Below the pieces are notes generated by a model. It was given only the letters and a program-made list of their open reading frames with translations. It had not been told where the DNA came from and searched no databases. This document shows, piece after piece, positions 36,170-45,190 of a stretch of 64,000 nucleotides of DNA. A program made the position numbers and the translations under genes. Numbering within the stretch: the first letter of the stretch is position 1; each line of letters opens with the position of its first letter. This DNA is from Ascidiaceihabitans sp. Its GTDB lineage: Bacteria; Pseudomonadota; Alphaproteobacteria; Rhodobacterales; Rhodobacteraceae. The stretch lies in NCBI GenBank assembly GCA_029251465.1, contig JAQXDI010000059.1:1-64000 (forward strand), given 5' to 3'.

Positions 36170-37261
36170 ATGCAAACCATCAAAGCCGCCGTCTGCCATG
36201 CCTTTGGCGAAGATCTGAAAATCGAAGACATCCAAATTCGCGCGCCAGAAATGGGCGAAGTCGAAGTGACGCTGGACGCGGTTGCGATCTGCCACTCTGA
36301 CATTTCGTATGCGGGTGGTGCGTGGGGCGGCAGCCTGCCCGCAGTCTACGGGCACGAAGCTGCGGGCCTTGTGTCCGATGTCGGCGCAGGCGTGACCGGA
36401 CTGGCCGTTGGCGACAGCGTGGTCGTCACGTTGATCCGCGCCTGCGGAACCTGCCCCAGCTGCGCAGGCGGCACCCCCACCAACTGCGAAACGCCCTATG
36501 ACGGCGATCACGGCCCGATCAAAACCGCTGACGGTGGCAAGCTGCACCAAGCGATGGCGACAGGTGGCTTTGCGGAAAAAGTCGTTGTAGATCAACGCCA
36601 ATTGGTGAAAATTTCGCCCGACATCCCCAAGGACGTCGCCAGCCTGATCGCTTGCGGTGTGATCACTGGTGTCGGCGCGGTTGTGAATTCAGCTGGGCTG
36701 CGCGCTGGTCAGGACGTCGTGGTGATTGGCGCAGGTGGCGTCGGTCTGAACGCGATCCAAGGCGCGCGCATCGCGGGTGCACGGCGCATCATTGCCGTCG
36801 ACATGTCTGAGGAAAAACTGGAAATCGCCAAGGAATTTGGTGCAACACACGGCGTTTCAGGCACGTCAGAAAAGCCATGGCGCGCGTCCTACAAAGCCCT
36901 AGGCGGACGTGGCGCTGACGCCGTGATTGTCACCGTTGGTGCCATCCCTGCGTATGAACAGGCGCCCAAATATTTAGGGCGTGGCGGCAAGGTCATCATG
37001 GTCGGGATGCCGCATTCTGGTGCCATGGCCGAATTCGAACCGGTAATGCTAGCGGCGGTTGGTCAGGGCATGATCGGATCAAAAATGGGCGACGTTGTGA
37101 TCCAACGCGACATTCCGTGGATGGTCGATTTGTACACCCAAGGGCGGTTGAAGTTGGATGAGCTGATTTCTGGTCGTTGGTCGCTCGAGCAGATTAACGA
37201 GGCGATTGCAGATACCAAAACCGGTGCAGCGCGGCGCAATGTGATCGTGTTCAAGCGTTAA
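36170..37261 (+). CDS. Zinc-dependent alcohol dehydrogenase
   Basis: This 363-residue medium-chain dehydrogenase has the catalytic zinc ligands in AICHSDISY (Cys) and YGHEAAG (His-Glu), the structural-zinc cysteines in ACGTCPSCAGGTPTNC (C-x2-C-x2-C-x7-C), and the NAD-binding VIGAGGVGLNAIQGA. It falls near the AdhC/class III-like group; the physiological alcohol is unknown. It lies about 100 bases after the MFS gene with its own GGACACAGGATTCCTC leader, and may be a separate unit with the enolase-superfamily gene. Confidence 0.9.
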   Translation: MQTIKAAVCHAFGEDLKIEDIQIRAPEMGEVEVTLDAVAICHSDISYAGGAWGGSLPAVYGHEAAGLVSDVGAGVTGLAVGDSVVVTLIRACGTCPSCAGGTPTNCETPYDGDHGPIKTADGGKLHQAMATGGFAEKVVVDQRQLVKISPDIPKDVASLIACGVITGVGAVVNSAGLRAGQDVVVIGAGGVGLNAIQGARIAGARRIIAVDMSEEKLEIAKEFGATHGVSGTSEKPWRASYKALGGRGADAVIVTVGAIPAYEQAPKYLGRGGKVIMVGMPHSGAMAEFEPVMLAAVGQGMIGSKMGDVVIQRDIPWMVDLYTQGRLKLDELISGRWSLEQINEAIADTKTGAARRNVIVFKR

Positions 37262-37273
37262 TTCGGATGGGAG

Positions 37274-37320
37274 CTTTGCACCCAAACCCCCAGAGTATTT
37301 TTGATCAAAACAAAGGCTGA
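37274..37320 (+). repeat. Rhodobacterales-type extragenic element upstream of the enolase-superfamily gene
   Basis: The leader contains CCCCCAGAGTATTTTTGATC, very like an extragenic word (CCCCCGGAGTATTTTTG) that I remember being common in Rhodobacteraceae intergenic DNA. Only one copy is seen in this window, so the call depends on memory. Confidence 0.3.
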
Positions 37321-37323
37321 GAC

Positions 37324-38559
37324 ATGAAGCTGCAAGACCTTGATGTGATTGTAACGGCCCCACCAGCGCCGGGTTGGGGCGGGCGGTATTGGATTTTGGT
37401 CAAGGTCACGACGGACACCGGCATTGTGGGTTGGGGCGAATGCTATGCGTCCTCGATCGGGCCGGAACCGATGCGCGCGGTGATCCATGACGTGTTTGAC
37501 CGCCATATGGCTGGCGAAAACCCCGAGAACATCGAGCTAATGTTCCGGCATGCTTATTCCGCCGGTTTTACTCAGCGCCCTGATCTGACTGTTATGGGTG
37601 CGTTTTCTGGGCTTGAGATCGCCTGTTGGGATATCTTGGGCAAGGATCGCGGCCGTCCCGTTCATGCGTTGATCGGCGGGCGTATGAATGATCGCATTCG
37701 CGCCTATACCTATCTGTATCCTCTGCCCCACCACGATGTCACGGCATTCTGGTCCTCGCCCGAAATGGCGGCGGAATCGGCTGCGGATTGTGTGGCGCGC
37801 GGGTACACGGCCGTGAAATTCGACCCTGCGGGCCCTTACACCCTGCGTGGTGGTCACATGCCGGCGATGCAGGACATTTCGCAATCCGTCGCCTTTTGCA
37901 AAGCCATTCGCGAGGCCGTTGGCGACAAGGCTGATCTGCTGTTTGGCACCCATGGGCAGTTTACGACCGCCGGTGCGATCCGGCTGGGTCAAGCGATCGA
38001 ACCCTATAGCCCGCTGTGGTACGAGGAACCCGTTCCGCCAGACAGCGTCGCGGAAATGGCCAAGGTTGCGGGGGCCGTGCGCATCCCGATTGCCACTGGC
38101 GAACGCCTGACCACCAAGGCGGAATTCGCGCCTGTGTTGCGATCCGGGGCTGCAACGATTTTGCAACCTGCCTTGGGCCGTGCAGGTGGTATTTGGGAGA
38201 TGAAAAAGGTCGCCGCGATGGCCGAGGTTTACAACGCGCAGATGGCACCGCACTTGTATGCTGGCCCTGTGGAATGGGCTGCGAACATCCAGTTGGCCGC
38301 GTCGATCCCGAACATTTTGATGTGCGAATGCATCGAAACACCATTCCACTATCAGTTGATCAAAGGTTCGATCCGCGTCGAGGACGGGTTCATCGTGCCC
38401 GGCGACGCCCCAGGTTTGGACATTGACGTGGATGAGGCATTGGCCCGCGCGCATCCCTACACCGACACCGGATTGCATCTGGAAATGCAAGAAGCGCCCT
38501 GTGACTACGTCAACGCCAATAGTTTTGGCGGCGGTGCACCGGCTAAAGCTGTCGACTGA
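37324..38559 (+). CDS. Enolase-superfamily (mandelate racemase/muconate lactonising type) enzyme
   Basis: This 411-residue protein has an N-terminal capping domain (VKVTTDTGIVGWGECY) and a beta-barrel with metal-ligand region AVKFDPAGP, LLFGTHGQFTT, YEEPVPPDSV and ATGERLTTKAEF, then QMAPHLYAGPVEWAANIQLAASIPN. The KFDPAGP, GTHGQ and PHLYAGP motifs point to an acid-sugar dehydratase (galactonate/mannonate type) rather than muconate cycloisomerase; the exact substrate is open. Its last 17 bases overlap the convergent M19 gene. Confidence 0.88.
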   Translation: MKLQDLDVIVTAPPAPGWGGRYWILVKVTTDTGIVGWGECYASSIGPEPMRAVIHDVFDRHMAGENPENIELMFRHAYSAGFTQRPDLTVMGAFSGLEIACWDILGKDRGRPVHALIGGRMNDRIRAYTYLYPLPHHDVTAFWSSPEMAAESAADCVARGYTAVKFDPAGPYTLRGGHMPAMQDISQSVAFCKAIREAVGDKADLLFGTHGQFTTAGAIRLGQAIEPYSPLWYEEPVPPDSVAEMAKVAGAVRIPIATGERLTTKAEFAPVLRSGAATILQPALGRAGGIWEMKKVAAMAEVYNAQMAPHLYAGPVEWAANIQLAASIPNILMCECIETPFHYQLIKGSIRVEDGFIVPGDAPGLDIDVDEALARAHPYTDTGLHLEMQEAPCDYVNANSFGGGAPAKAVD

Positions 38560-39571
38560 GAAAGCTAAGCCAGTTTTCGTGGGCGATCTTGGCAATCCGC
38601 GTGTCGCTGTAGCCGTGATCGGCCATGGCGTCGCATAGTTTGGGCAAGTCAGCGGCGCTTTTGATCCCTGCGGGCATCGGTGCGCCGTCGAAATCCGAAC
38701 CGAGGCCGACGTGGTCCTCGCCCGCCTGATCGATCATGTGATCAAGTTGCGCAAGGCAATCGGCGATGGTGGCCTTGCCGGTTTTCCACCCCTGATCACT
38801 TAGGAAGACCGTCCCGAAATTCAGACCCACCATGCCGTTCGTTTCGCCCACGGCATTCAATTGCGCATCGGTCAAATTGCGGGTCGCATTGCACCGCGCA
38901 ACCGCGTTGGAGTGTGTGGCCACCAGTGGCAAACCCGCCTCTGCAACATCCCAAAATCCGGCCATCGTCAGGTGGCTGGTATCGACCATAACGCCCAGCT
39001 CTTTGCACCGCGCAACCAAGGTTTTGCCAAGCGGCGTGAGCCCCGCGCCAGTATCGCCGTCACGCCCGTGCTGAAACGGAACCCCTTGGGCAAAGATCGT
39101 TGGCCGCGACCAAACCAGTCCAAGCGAGCGCAACCCCATGGCGTAGAGCGCATCTAGCGCCAGCAGATCGGGATCGATGCAATCGGCCCCTTCGAGATGC
39201 AGAATGCAGGCCAGTTCCGGCCCGACAAAGCTGCGCGCGAGTGTCTGGGCATCGGTGCAAATGCGAATGTGCCCCGCGTTCTGAAGGCGCTGCGCCAACC
39301 CTGCTTGGGCAATGGCCGAGCTTAGCGCGGCACCGCCGTCAATCGCAGGGGGCAACGTCATATCTAAATCACCGGTTTCGAATTTCGTGAAATCAAATGC
39401 TTGTCGTTTGGTCGGGGAAAACAGCGCAAAGAAACCGCCCGCCAACCCACCGCTGCGCGCATCCGGCACGTTCACATGGCCAATGGGCTTGGCGAAATCA
39501 GCAACGGGGTCGGTGCTGCCGCACCACAACCGGCTGAGCGCGTCGTTGTGTCCGTCAAAAACTAGCGTCAT
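38543..39571 (-). CDS. Membrane dipeptidase (peptidase M19)
   Basis: This 342-residue protein is of the renal-dipeptidase family: the metal ligands appear in DGHNDALSRL, HLEGADCI, VDTSHLTMAGFWDVAE, VATHSNAVA and GLGSDFDGAPMP. It hydrolyses dipeptides, often with a D-residue, and in bacteria some act on other amides. No signal peptide is evident. The ATG at 39571 lies two bases before the stop of the frameshifted gene upstream. Confidence 0.92.
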   Translation of the reverse strand: MTLVFDGHNDALSRLWCGSTDPVADFAKPIGHVNVPDARSGGLAGGFFALFSPTKRQAFDFTKFETGDLDMTLPPAIDGGAALSSAIAQAGLAQRLQNAGHIRICTDAQTLARSFVGPELACILHLEGADCIDPDLLALDALYAMGLRSLGLVWSRPTIFAQGVPFQHGRDGDTGAGLTPLGKTLVARCKELGVMVDTSHLTMAGFWDVAEAGLPLVATHSNAVARCNATRNLTDAQLNAVGETNGMVGLNFGTVFLSDQGWKTGKATIADCLAQLDHMIDQAGEDHVGLGSDFDGAPMPAGIKSAADLPKLCDAMADHGYSDTRIAKIAHENWLSFLSRQL

Positions 39572-39572
39572 G

Positions 39573-40186
39573 TCAGGCTCCTTTTAAGGCGGCGTTTTCG
39601 GCCTCTAGTTCGGCGATGCGGGTTTCCAGCCGCGACATTTCGGGTGCGACCAATTGGGCGATTTCACCTGCATCAAAGCGCGGCGTGATGAATTGCGGGC
39701 AGTTCCAATCGAATGTTTCGATCTGGATCGTGACCACGCGTTCCACACGACCCTGCCCTTGGGTCGCCAACTGTGCGACCAAATCAGGCGCGTCGGCAAC
39801 GTCTTGGAAGGTCGCGTAGCCTTGCAGTTTCAAGCGGGCTTTGCGGGTGTAATCCATTGCGAACAACGACACGCGGTTGTCATTCAGCAGGTTGCCTTTG
39901 GAAATATACTGACGGTTGCCGCGATAATCCGCAAAGCCCAACGTCGGGTATCCAACACCTTGAGGAACCCCGCAGGCCCGCCGCGATGCTGCACGTAGGG
40001 CCAGCCGGTTTCAGACACCGACGCCATGTAAATCGAGGTGCGAGACCCGAGGAAATCAGCCTCGTCAGGCCCCAATTTCGAACGATCCATGCTGGCGTAG
40101 CGGCGCGCGTAACTTTCGCCCGTCCGGTCACGATCCTGCTGCGCGCACACGGCGGGCGTAAACATCACATCGGCGTAGGTTTTCAT
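39573..40186 (-). pseudogene. Pyridoxamine-5'-phosphate-oxidase-family protein, frameshifted
   Basis: Two overlapping minus-strand frames hold the two halves of one flavin-binding-fold protein. The first (40186 downwards) starts MKTYADVMFTPAVCAQQ and reads to GGPAGFLKVLDTR; the second, in another frame, continues LGFADYRGNRQYISKGNLL and ends with an acidic coiled-coil tail (SRLETRIAELEAENAALKG). The break lies near 39944. Restoring one base after GATACCCG joins VLDTR to TLGFADYRG. An AAAGGACAGGCCC ribosome site precedes the start. It is either a recent mutation or a sequencing error. Confidence 0.8.
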
Positions 40187-40334
40187 GGGCCTGTCCTTTG
40201 GCGTCTCAGGTTCCGGCAGTCTGCCCTGTGCGTTCGCGGCATGCAACAAAACCTAGGCTGGTTTGCCCTTTCCCTCTGATCACACTTTAGGTATCTCGGA
40301 CGTCACAAACGCCGCCTTTCAAAGGAACGAAACC

Positions 40335-43300
40335 ATGGCCCTGGACAAACAATTCGACGCAAGCACCGCTGAACCCCGTCTGTATGACGCCTGGGAAAAA
40401 GCCGGATGCTTTGTTGCGGGCGCGAATGCCAAGCCGGGGGCCTCGTCCTATTGCGTGATGATCCCGCCGCCAAACGTCAATGGATCGCTGCATGTGGGGC
40501 ACGCGTTTAACAACACGCTGCAAGACATCATGACGCGCTGGCACCGGATGCGTGGGTTCGATACGCTGTGGCAACCGGGTCAGGATCACGCTGGCATAGC
40601 CCTACAGCTGGCCGTTGAAAAGGAACTGGCGACCAAGAACATCAACCGCAAAGACATCGGGCGTGATGCGTTTTTGGGCCACGCGTGGGATTACAAAGCC
40701 CGCACCGCCGACACCATCGTGAGCCAGCTGAAACGTCTGGGGGCCTCGTGTGATTGGTCGCGCAACGCCTTTACGATGGCGGGCGCGCCGGGTGACACCC
40801 GTGTCGGGCACCAGAATTCACCGAATTTCCATGACGCCGTGATCAAAGTCTTTGTCGACATGTACAACAAAGGCCTGATTTATCGCGGCAAGCGGCTGGT
40901 CAATTGGGACCCTCGCTTTGAAACCGCGATCTCTGATCTTGAGGTCGAAAACATCGAAACGCCGGGCCACATGTGGCATTTCAAATACCCGCTGGCCGGT
41001 GGTGCGACCTACACCTACATCGAAAAAGACGAGGACGGGAACGTGACCTTGTCCGAGGAACGCGACTATATTTCCATCGCGACCACACGCCCCGAAACCA
41101 TGCTGGGTGACGGCGCGGTTGCAGTTCACCCGTCGGATGAGCGTTACGCACCAATCATCGGAAAACTATGCGAAATTCCCGTTGGTCCAAAAGAACTGCG
41201 TCGCCTGATCCCGATCATCACGGATGAATATCCGGACAAGGATTTCGGCTCTGGTGCGGTGAAAATCACCGGTGCGCATGATTTTAACGACTACCAAGTC
41301 GCCAAGCGCGGCGGCATCCCGATGTACAACCTGATGGACACCAAGGCGAACCTCAGGTCCGATGGCAAACCCTACGAGGAAGAGGCTGAGATCGCTCAGA
41401 GAATCGCGAACGGCGAGATGGAATTTGACGAGGCGATGATCGCTGCGATGAACCTTGTGCCAGACGAATACCGCAGCATGGACCGGTTCGAGGCGCGTGC
41501 GAAAGTCGTGGCTGACATCACCGCCGAAGGGCTGGCTGTTATGGTTAGCGTGCCGATTGTGGATGAGGAAGGTCAGGAGAGTTCCGAACTGGTGCCTTAC
41601 GTCGAAAACAAGCCGATCATGCAGCCGTTTGGCGATCGATCAAAAGTCGTGATCGAACCGTTGCTGATGGACCAATGGTTTGTAGAAACCGACAAGATCG
41701 TCGGCCCCGCCTTGGACGCCGTGCGCAATGGTGATGTGAAAATCATGCCGGAAAGCGGCGAAAAGGTGTATTTCAACTGGCTAGAGAATATCGAGCCTTG
41801 GTGCATCTCGCGTCAGTTGTGGTGGGGACATCAGATACCGGTTTGGTATGGGCCCGCCGTCATTGACGGTAACGTTAACCTTGAAAAAACGCATGTTTTC
41901 TGTGCGGCGACGCTAGAAGACTTGCACTTCGAAATGGTGCATTATTACTCACGCTTGGGTGACTACAAAGGGAATTCTGTTGACTACAAGATTGTCGACA
42001 ACCTTGATGCTTTCAAAGCAGAAATTGCTTTACTACCTCGACGGATCGAAAACAACCAATATCCATTTGTACCAGTGTACCGCGACCCCGACGTCCTAGA
42101 CACTTGGTTTTCCTCCGGCCTTTGGCCCATCGGCACGCTTGGCTGGCCCGAGGACACAGACGCACTCAATCGCTATTTCCCGACCTCTGATCTGATCACG
42201 GGCCAAGACATCCTGTTCTTCTGGGTTGCGCGCATGATGATGATGCAATTGGCCGTGGTTGACGAAGTGCCGTTCAAAAACGTGTACCTCCACGGCCTCG
42301 TGCGCGACGCCAAAGGCAAGAAAATGTCGAAATCAGTCGGCAATGTCGTCGACCCGCTGGATGTGATCGACGAATACGGGGCTGACGCGCTGCGCTTTAC
42401 CAACGCGGCGATGGCCTCGCTCGGCGGTGCGCTGAAACTCGACGGCAAACGTATCGAGGGCTACCGCAATTTTGTCACCAAACTGTGGAACGCGGGCACA
42501 TACGGCGATTTCAAAGGCACGTTTGACGTGCCCCATTCGGATACCATTCCAGACGCGAAACTGCCCCTCAACCAGTGGATCAAAGGCGAGATTGCCAAGA
42601 CCCGCGAAGCTGTCGACGCCGCGCTGGAAACCTACCGTTTCAACGAGGCGGCCAGCGCGCTGTATGCCTTTGTGTGGAACACGTTTTGCTCGCAGTATCT
42701 GGAATTCACCAAGCCGGTTCTAGACGGCGACGACGCGACGGCCGCCGCTGAAACCAAAGCCACCTACGCGTGGGCGTTTGACCAATGCCTGATCTTGTTG
42801 CACCCGATCATGCCGTTTGTGACCGAAGAATTGTGGGGCGCAAAAGAGCGTCCTGAAATGCTGGTCCACACGGATTGGCCGACCTACACCAGCGCCGATC
42901 TGGTCACACCGCAAGCCGACGCTGACCTAAGCTGGACAGTCGCGATGATCGAAGCGATCCGTTCTGCCCGCGCCCAAATGAACGTGCCCGCTGGGTCGTT
43001 TATTCCGTTGGCAGTCAAAGGGTTGGACGATGCAGCCCGCGCCGCTTGGACCCAAAACGAGGCCCTCATCAAACGCTTTGCCCGCATTGAATCGCTTTCT
43101 GAAGGTGATGAATTGCCGAAAGGCACCGTCGCCATGGCCGTTAGCGGCGGCAGCTTTGGCCTGCCCCTTGCCGGTGTCATCGACGTGGCCGCAGAAAAAG
43201 CCCGCCTTGAGAAAACCCTCGGTAAGCTTGCTAAGGAACTCGGCGGATTACGTGGACGTTTGAACAACCCCAAATTCGCAGCCAGTGCACCACCCGAGGT

Positions 43301-43391
43301 CCTTGAAGAAACCAAAGCAAATCTGGCCCTGCGCGAAGCCGAAGAAGGCAAACTACAAGAAGCCCTCGCACGTTTGGCGGAGCTCGATTAA
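40335..43391 (+). CDS. valS: Valyl-tRNA synthetase
   Basis: ValS charges tRNA-Val and edits mischarged threonine. The 1018-residue class I enzyme has the HIGH motif in PPPNVNGSLHVGHAFNN (residues 53-56), the tRNA-Val editing domain, DVLDTWFSSGLWP, the KMSKS motif in KGKKMSKSVGN (around residue 664) and a C-terminal coiled coil (VAEKARLEKTLGKLAKELGG). Residues about 512-582 form an extra segment with lower GC than its flanks (see findings). The ATG at 40335 is chosen because AAAGGAACGAAACC precedes it. Confidence 0.96.
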   Translation: MALDKQFDASTAEPRLYDAWEKAGCFVAGANAKPGASSYCVMIPPPNVNGSLHVGHAFNNTLQDIMTRWHRMRGFDTLWQPGQDHAGIALQLAVEKELATKNINRKDIGRDAFLGHAWDYKARTADTIVSQLKRLGASCDWSRNAFTMAGAPGDTRVGHQNSPNFHDAVIKVFVDMYNKGLIYRGKRLVNWDPRFETAISDLEVENIETPGHMWHFKYPLAGGATYTYIEKDEDGNVTLSEERDYISIATTRPETMLGDGAVAVHPSDERYAPIIGKLCEIPVGPKELRRLIPIITDEYPDKDFGSGAVKITGAHDFNDYQVAKRGGIPMYNLMDTKANLRSDGKPYEEEAEIAQRIANGEMEFDEAMIAAMNLVPDEYRSMDRFEARAKVVADITAEGLAVMVSVPIVDEEGQESSELVPYVENKPIMQPFGDRSKVVIEPLLMDQWFVETDKIVGPALDAVRNGDVKIMPESGEKVYFNWLENIEPWCISRQLWWGHQIPVWYGPAVIDGNVNLEKTHVFCAATLEDLHFEMVHYYSRLGDYKGNSVDYKIVDNLDAFKAEIALLPRRIENNQYPFVPVYRDPDVLDTWFSSGLWPIGTLGWPEDTDALNRYFPTSDLITGQDILFFWVARMMMMQLAVVDEVPFKNVYLHGLVRDAKGKKMSKSVGNVVDPLDVIDEYGADALRFTNAAMASLGGALKLDGKRIEGYRNFVTKLWNAGTYGDFKGTFDVPHSDTIPDAKLPLNQWIKGEIAKTREAVDAALETYRFNEAASALYAFVWNTFCSQYLEFTKPVLDGDDATAAAETKATYAWAFDQCLILLHPIMPFVTEELWGAKERPEMLVHTDWPTYTSADLVTPQADADLSWTVAMIEAIRSARAQMNVPAGSFIPLAVKGLDDAARAAWTQNEALIKRFARIESLSEGDELPKGTVAMAVSGGSFGLPLAGVIDVAAEKARLEKTLGKLAKELGGLRGRLNNPKFAASAPPEVLEETKANLALREAEEGKLQEALARLAELD

Positions 43392-43395
43392 TCAA

Positions 43396-43420
43396 CTGGC
43401 GCGGCCACATACCGCGCCAG
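43396..43420. terminator. Hairpin between convergent valS and the toxin-like gene
   Basis: CTGGCGCGG, loop CCACATA, CCGCGCCAG forms a perfect 9-bp stem starting four bases after the valS stop. Both flanks are A/T-rich (AATTCACC on one side; on the other strand TTGATTAATCG), but there is no pure U tract. It is likely a shared bidirectional terminator. Confidence 0.55.
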
Positions 43421-43434
43421 AATTCACCATCGCC

Positions 43435-44232
43435 TTAAGTCGCAGGATACAATGTGGCGGAGAAAATCCCTTCGCCACTGGGCAACATCGGGGCGCTTTC
43501 GATCATAAATTGGGAAGACATAGCCGGAATTCCGGTACCACCATAGGTGTCGAATTCTTTCTGATAAGGCGCAAAATCTGCCGGTTCGATGCCAGTTGCC
43601 GCAATTCCTGGCAATTTGATCGAATGTTGGATGAACAACTGCCACTGCACAAAGGTTTGGTTTGCTGGCGCTGTGATCTTTTGCGTTGTCGTCGATGAAC
43701 TTGTCAAAACCGTCTTGTTTTGCGTGTTGTTACCTTCGTTATAGGCCTCTGACAACTTGACATCGATGCCTTTCAACAGCGGGATATTGGTGCCAACTTC
43801 GGCACTTAGAACACGGCCAAAGGATACTGACGTCTCTTCCGAGGTCTGCACACCAGTCACAAAAGTTTTGTCCTGCGTGTAACCGCCTACGGTGTTCAGC
43901 TCGACAATTACAGCCTTCCACTGATAGCTCATCACGACTTCGCGGCCGATGGTGATGATTTTATCAACTGGTGAAATCTCTTTTTTGCGAAAGGTGCCAT
44001 CGACATGACCCGCGTGGCCAATCGGCTCTTGTGCGCCAGTATAGCTTGTTATCACAACTCTCGGCGTGACTGTTGGGTACGCATTGTCAAAGACCAAATA
44101 GGACGACACAATCGGCGTAGGTTGTTCGCTTGGCCAAACATTGCCAATGGCCGGAACGCCTTGTGCAAATTTGCCTTTTGGTGGGGCTTGGATCGTGTGA
44201 CCGTTGAAAACAAATGAGGTTGGTTCAGACAT
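43435..44232 (-). CDS. Aerolysin/ETX-MTX2-like beta-pore-forming protein (candidate)
   Basis: This 265-residue protein has no signal peptide or helical membrane segment and is rich in Thr, Ser and beta-strand-type alternation. Residues 125-205 (VTGVQTSEETSVSFGRVL, VGTNIPLLKGIDVKLSEAY, GNNTQNKTVLTSSSTTTQ, ITAPANQTFVQWQLF) follow the order of the ETX/MTX2 core of Clostridium epsilon toxin, where two amphipathic strands flank a Thr/Ser-rich insertion hairpin and a PAN-type turn leads into the last strand. This is recognition by eye, and the flanking residues have no clear receptor-binding domain. The ATG at 44232 gives a compact protein; the frame is open 38 codons further. It is convergent to valS, and its leader is A/T-rich. 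Confidence 0.55.
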   Translation of the reverse strand: MSEPTSFVFNGHTIQAPPKGKFAQGVPAIGNVWPSEQPTPIVSSYLVFDNAYPTVTPRVVITSYTGAQEPIGHAGHVDGTFRKKEISPVDKIITIGREVVMSYQWKAVIVELNTVGGYTQDKTFVTGVQTSEETSVSFGRVLSAEVGTNIPLLKGIDVKLSEAYNEGNNTQNKTVLTSSSTTTQKITAPANQTFVQWQLFIQHSIKLPGIAATGIEPADFAPYQKEFDTYGGTGIPAMSSQFMIESAPMLPSGEGIFSATLYPAT

Positions 44233-44270
44233 GGTATTCCAATCAATTAAAAAAATGAACGGCGCCAAAT

Positions 44271-44287
44271 CGGGCGATAATTGCCCG
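44271..44287 (-). other. Short hairpin in the leader of the toxin-like gene
   Basis: CGGGC, seven A/T-rich bases, GCCCG form a 5-bp inverted repeat about 40 bases before the ATG. On the minus strand a TTGTCT/TATTTT pair with an 18-base spacer lies upstream of it and could be the promoter. Confidence 0.3.
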
Positions 44288-44401
44288 TCGGAAAAATAAT
44301 TTGATACTAAAATACTAGACAAAAACCAATCTGACCGACTGCGCACACCAAGCCGCGTTTATGCTGCTACGTCAACCTTTTTGAAGGTGTCGCCCTGAAG
44401 T

Positions 44402-45190
44402 TCACTTGAAAACGGCCGGGCGCTTTTGCATTGCGGCCATGACGACTTCCATTTGATCAGGCTTACCTATCAATTCAGCCTGCTCTGCACTTTCAGCTAA
44501 CAGAACCTCGGCCTCGCTTTTAACCTCTGCCAATGCCATCAGACGTTTTGCTGTGCGAATGGCAGACGGGCTTTTGCCGGCAATCTGTGTTGCCAGTTCC
44601 ATCGCCGCGGCCAGTGGATCGTCCGCCAGTTCTGTCACCAAACCCCACGCGAGCGCCTGATCTGCATCAACCGGAGACGCCGTGTAAGTCAGGCGGCGCA
44701 TCACATCAGGGCGCACCAATTTGGGCAGCAACACCATGCCGCCCATGTCAGGCACGATGCCCCACTTCATCTCCATCACCGCCATTTTCATGTCAGGACC
44801 GGCGATGCGAATATCCGCCCCTAGCGCCAATTGGCATCCTGCCCCGAACACCGGACCGTGCAGCGCTGCGATTACCGGCATCGGCACGCGTTGCCAGATC
44901 ATCGCGACCTCTTGCCATTGATTTGTGGTGCCGTCGCCGTGCGTGCGCGGCATCAGCTGACCTTTGGGATCAACGCCGACCATCTTGGCAAGCCCTGTAA
45001 TATCGATGCCAGCGCAAAACGCGCGCCCCTCGCCCGACAGCACAACCGCGCGCGCATCCGAGGCCATGACTTCTTCTCCGGCAGCGATGATTGCAGTGAT
45101 CATATCCTGATCAACAGCGTTCATTTTGTCGGCGCGGGTCAGGCGCACATGCGCGATATGATTTTCATAGGTGACGGATACGCGGGACAT
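44402..45190 (-). CDS. Enoyl-CoA hydratase/isomerase (crotonase) family
   Basis: This 262-residue crotonase-fold protein has the oxyanion-hole blocks VVLSGEGRAFCAGIDI and IAALHGPVFGAGCQLALGADIRIA, and the active-site region MKWGIVPDMGGMVLLPKL. GIVPD with one acidic residue rather than the two hydratase glutamates leaves isomerase or other crotonase chemistry open. AGGAGGTCCACA precedes the ATG at 45190, which is preferred over an upstream start. It is on the same strand as the toxin-like gene but separated from it by 170 bases. Confidence 0.9.
   Translation of the reverse strand: MSRVSVTYENHIAHVRLTRADKMNAVDQDMITAIIAAGEEVMASDARAVVLSGEGRAFCAGIDITGLAKMVGVDPKGQLMPRTHGDGTTNQWQEVAMIWQRVPMPVIAALHGPVFGAGCQLALGADIRIAGPDMKMAVMEMKWGIVPDMGGMVLLPKLVRPDVMRRLTYTASPVDADQALAWGLVTELADDPLAAAMELATQIAGKSPSAIRTAKRLMALAEVKSEAEVLLAESAEQAELIGKPDQMEVVMAAMQKRPAVFK

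Noticed and set aside
37537-38595. 352-residue minus-strand ORF opposite the enolase-superfamily gene
   Set aside because: Antisense to a gene with clear catalytic motifs; protein is Arg/His-rich without recognisable domains.
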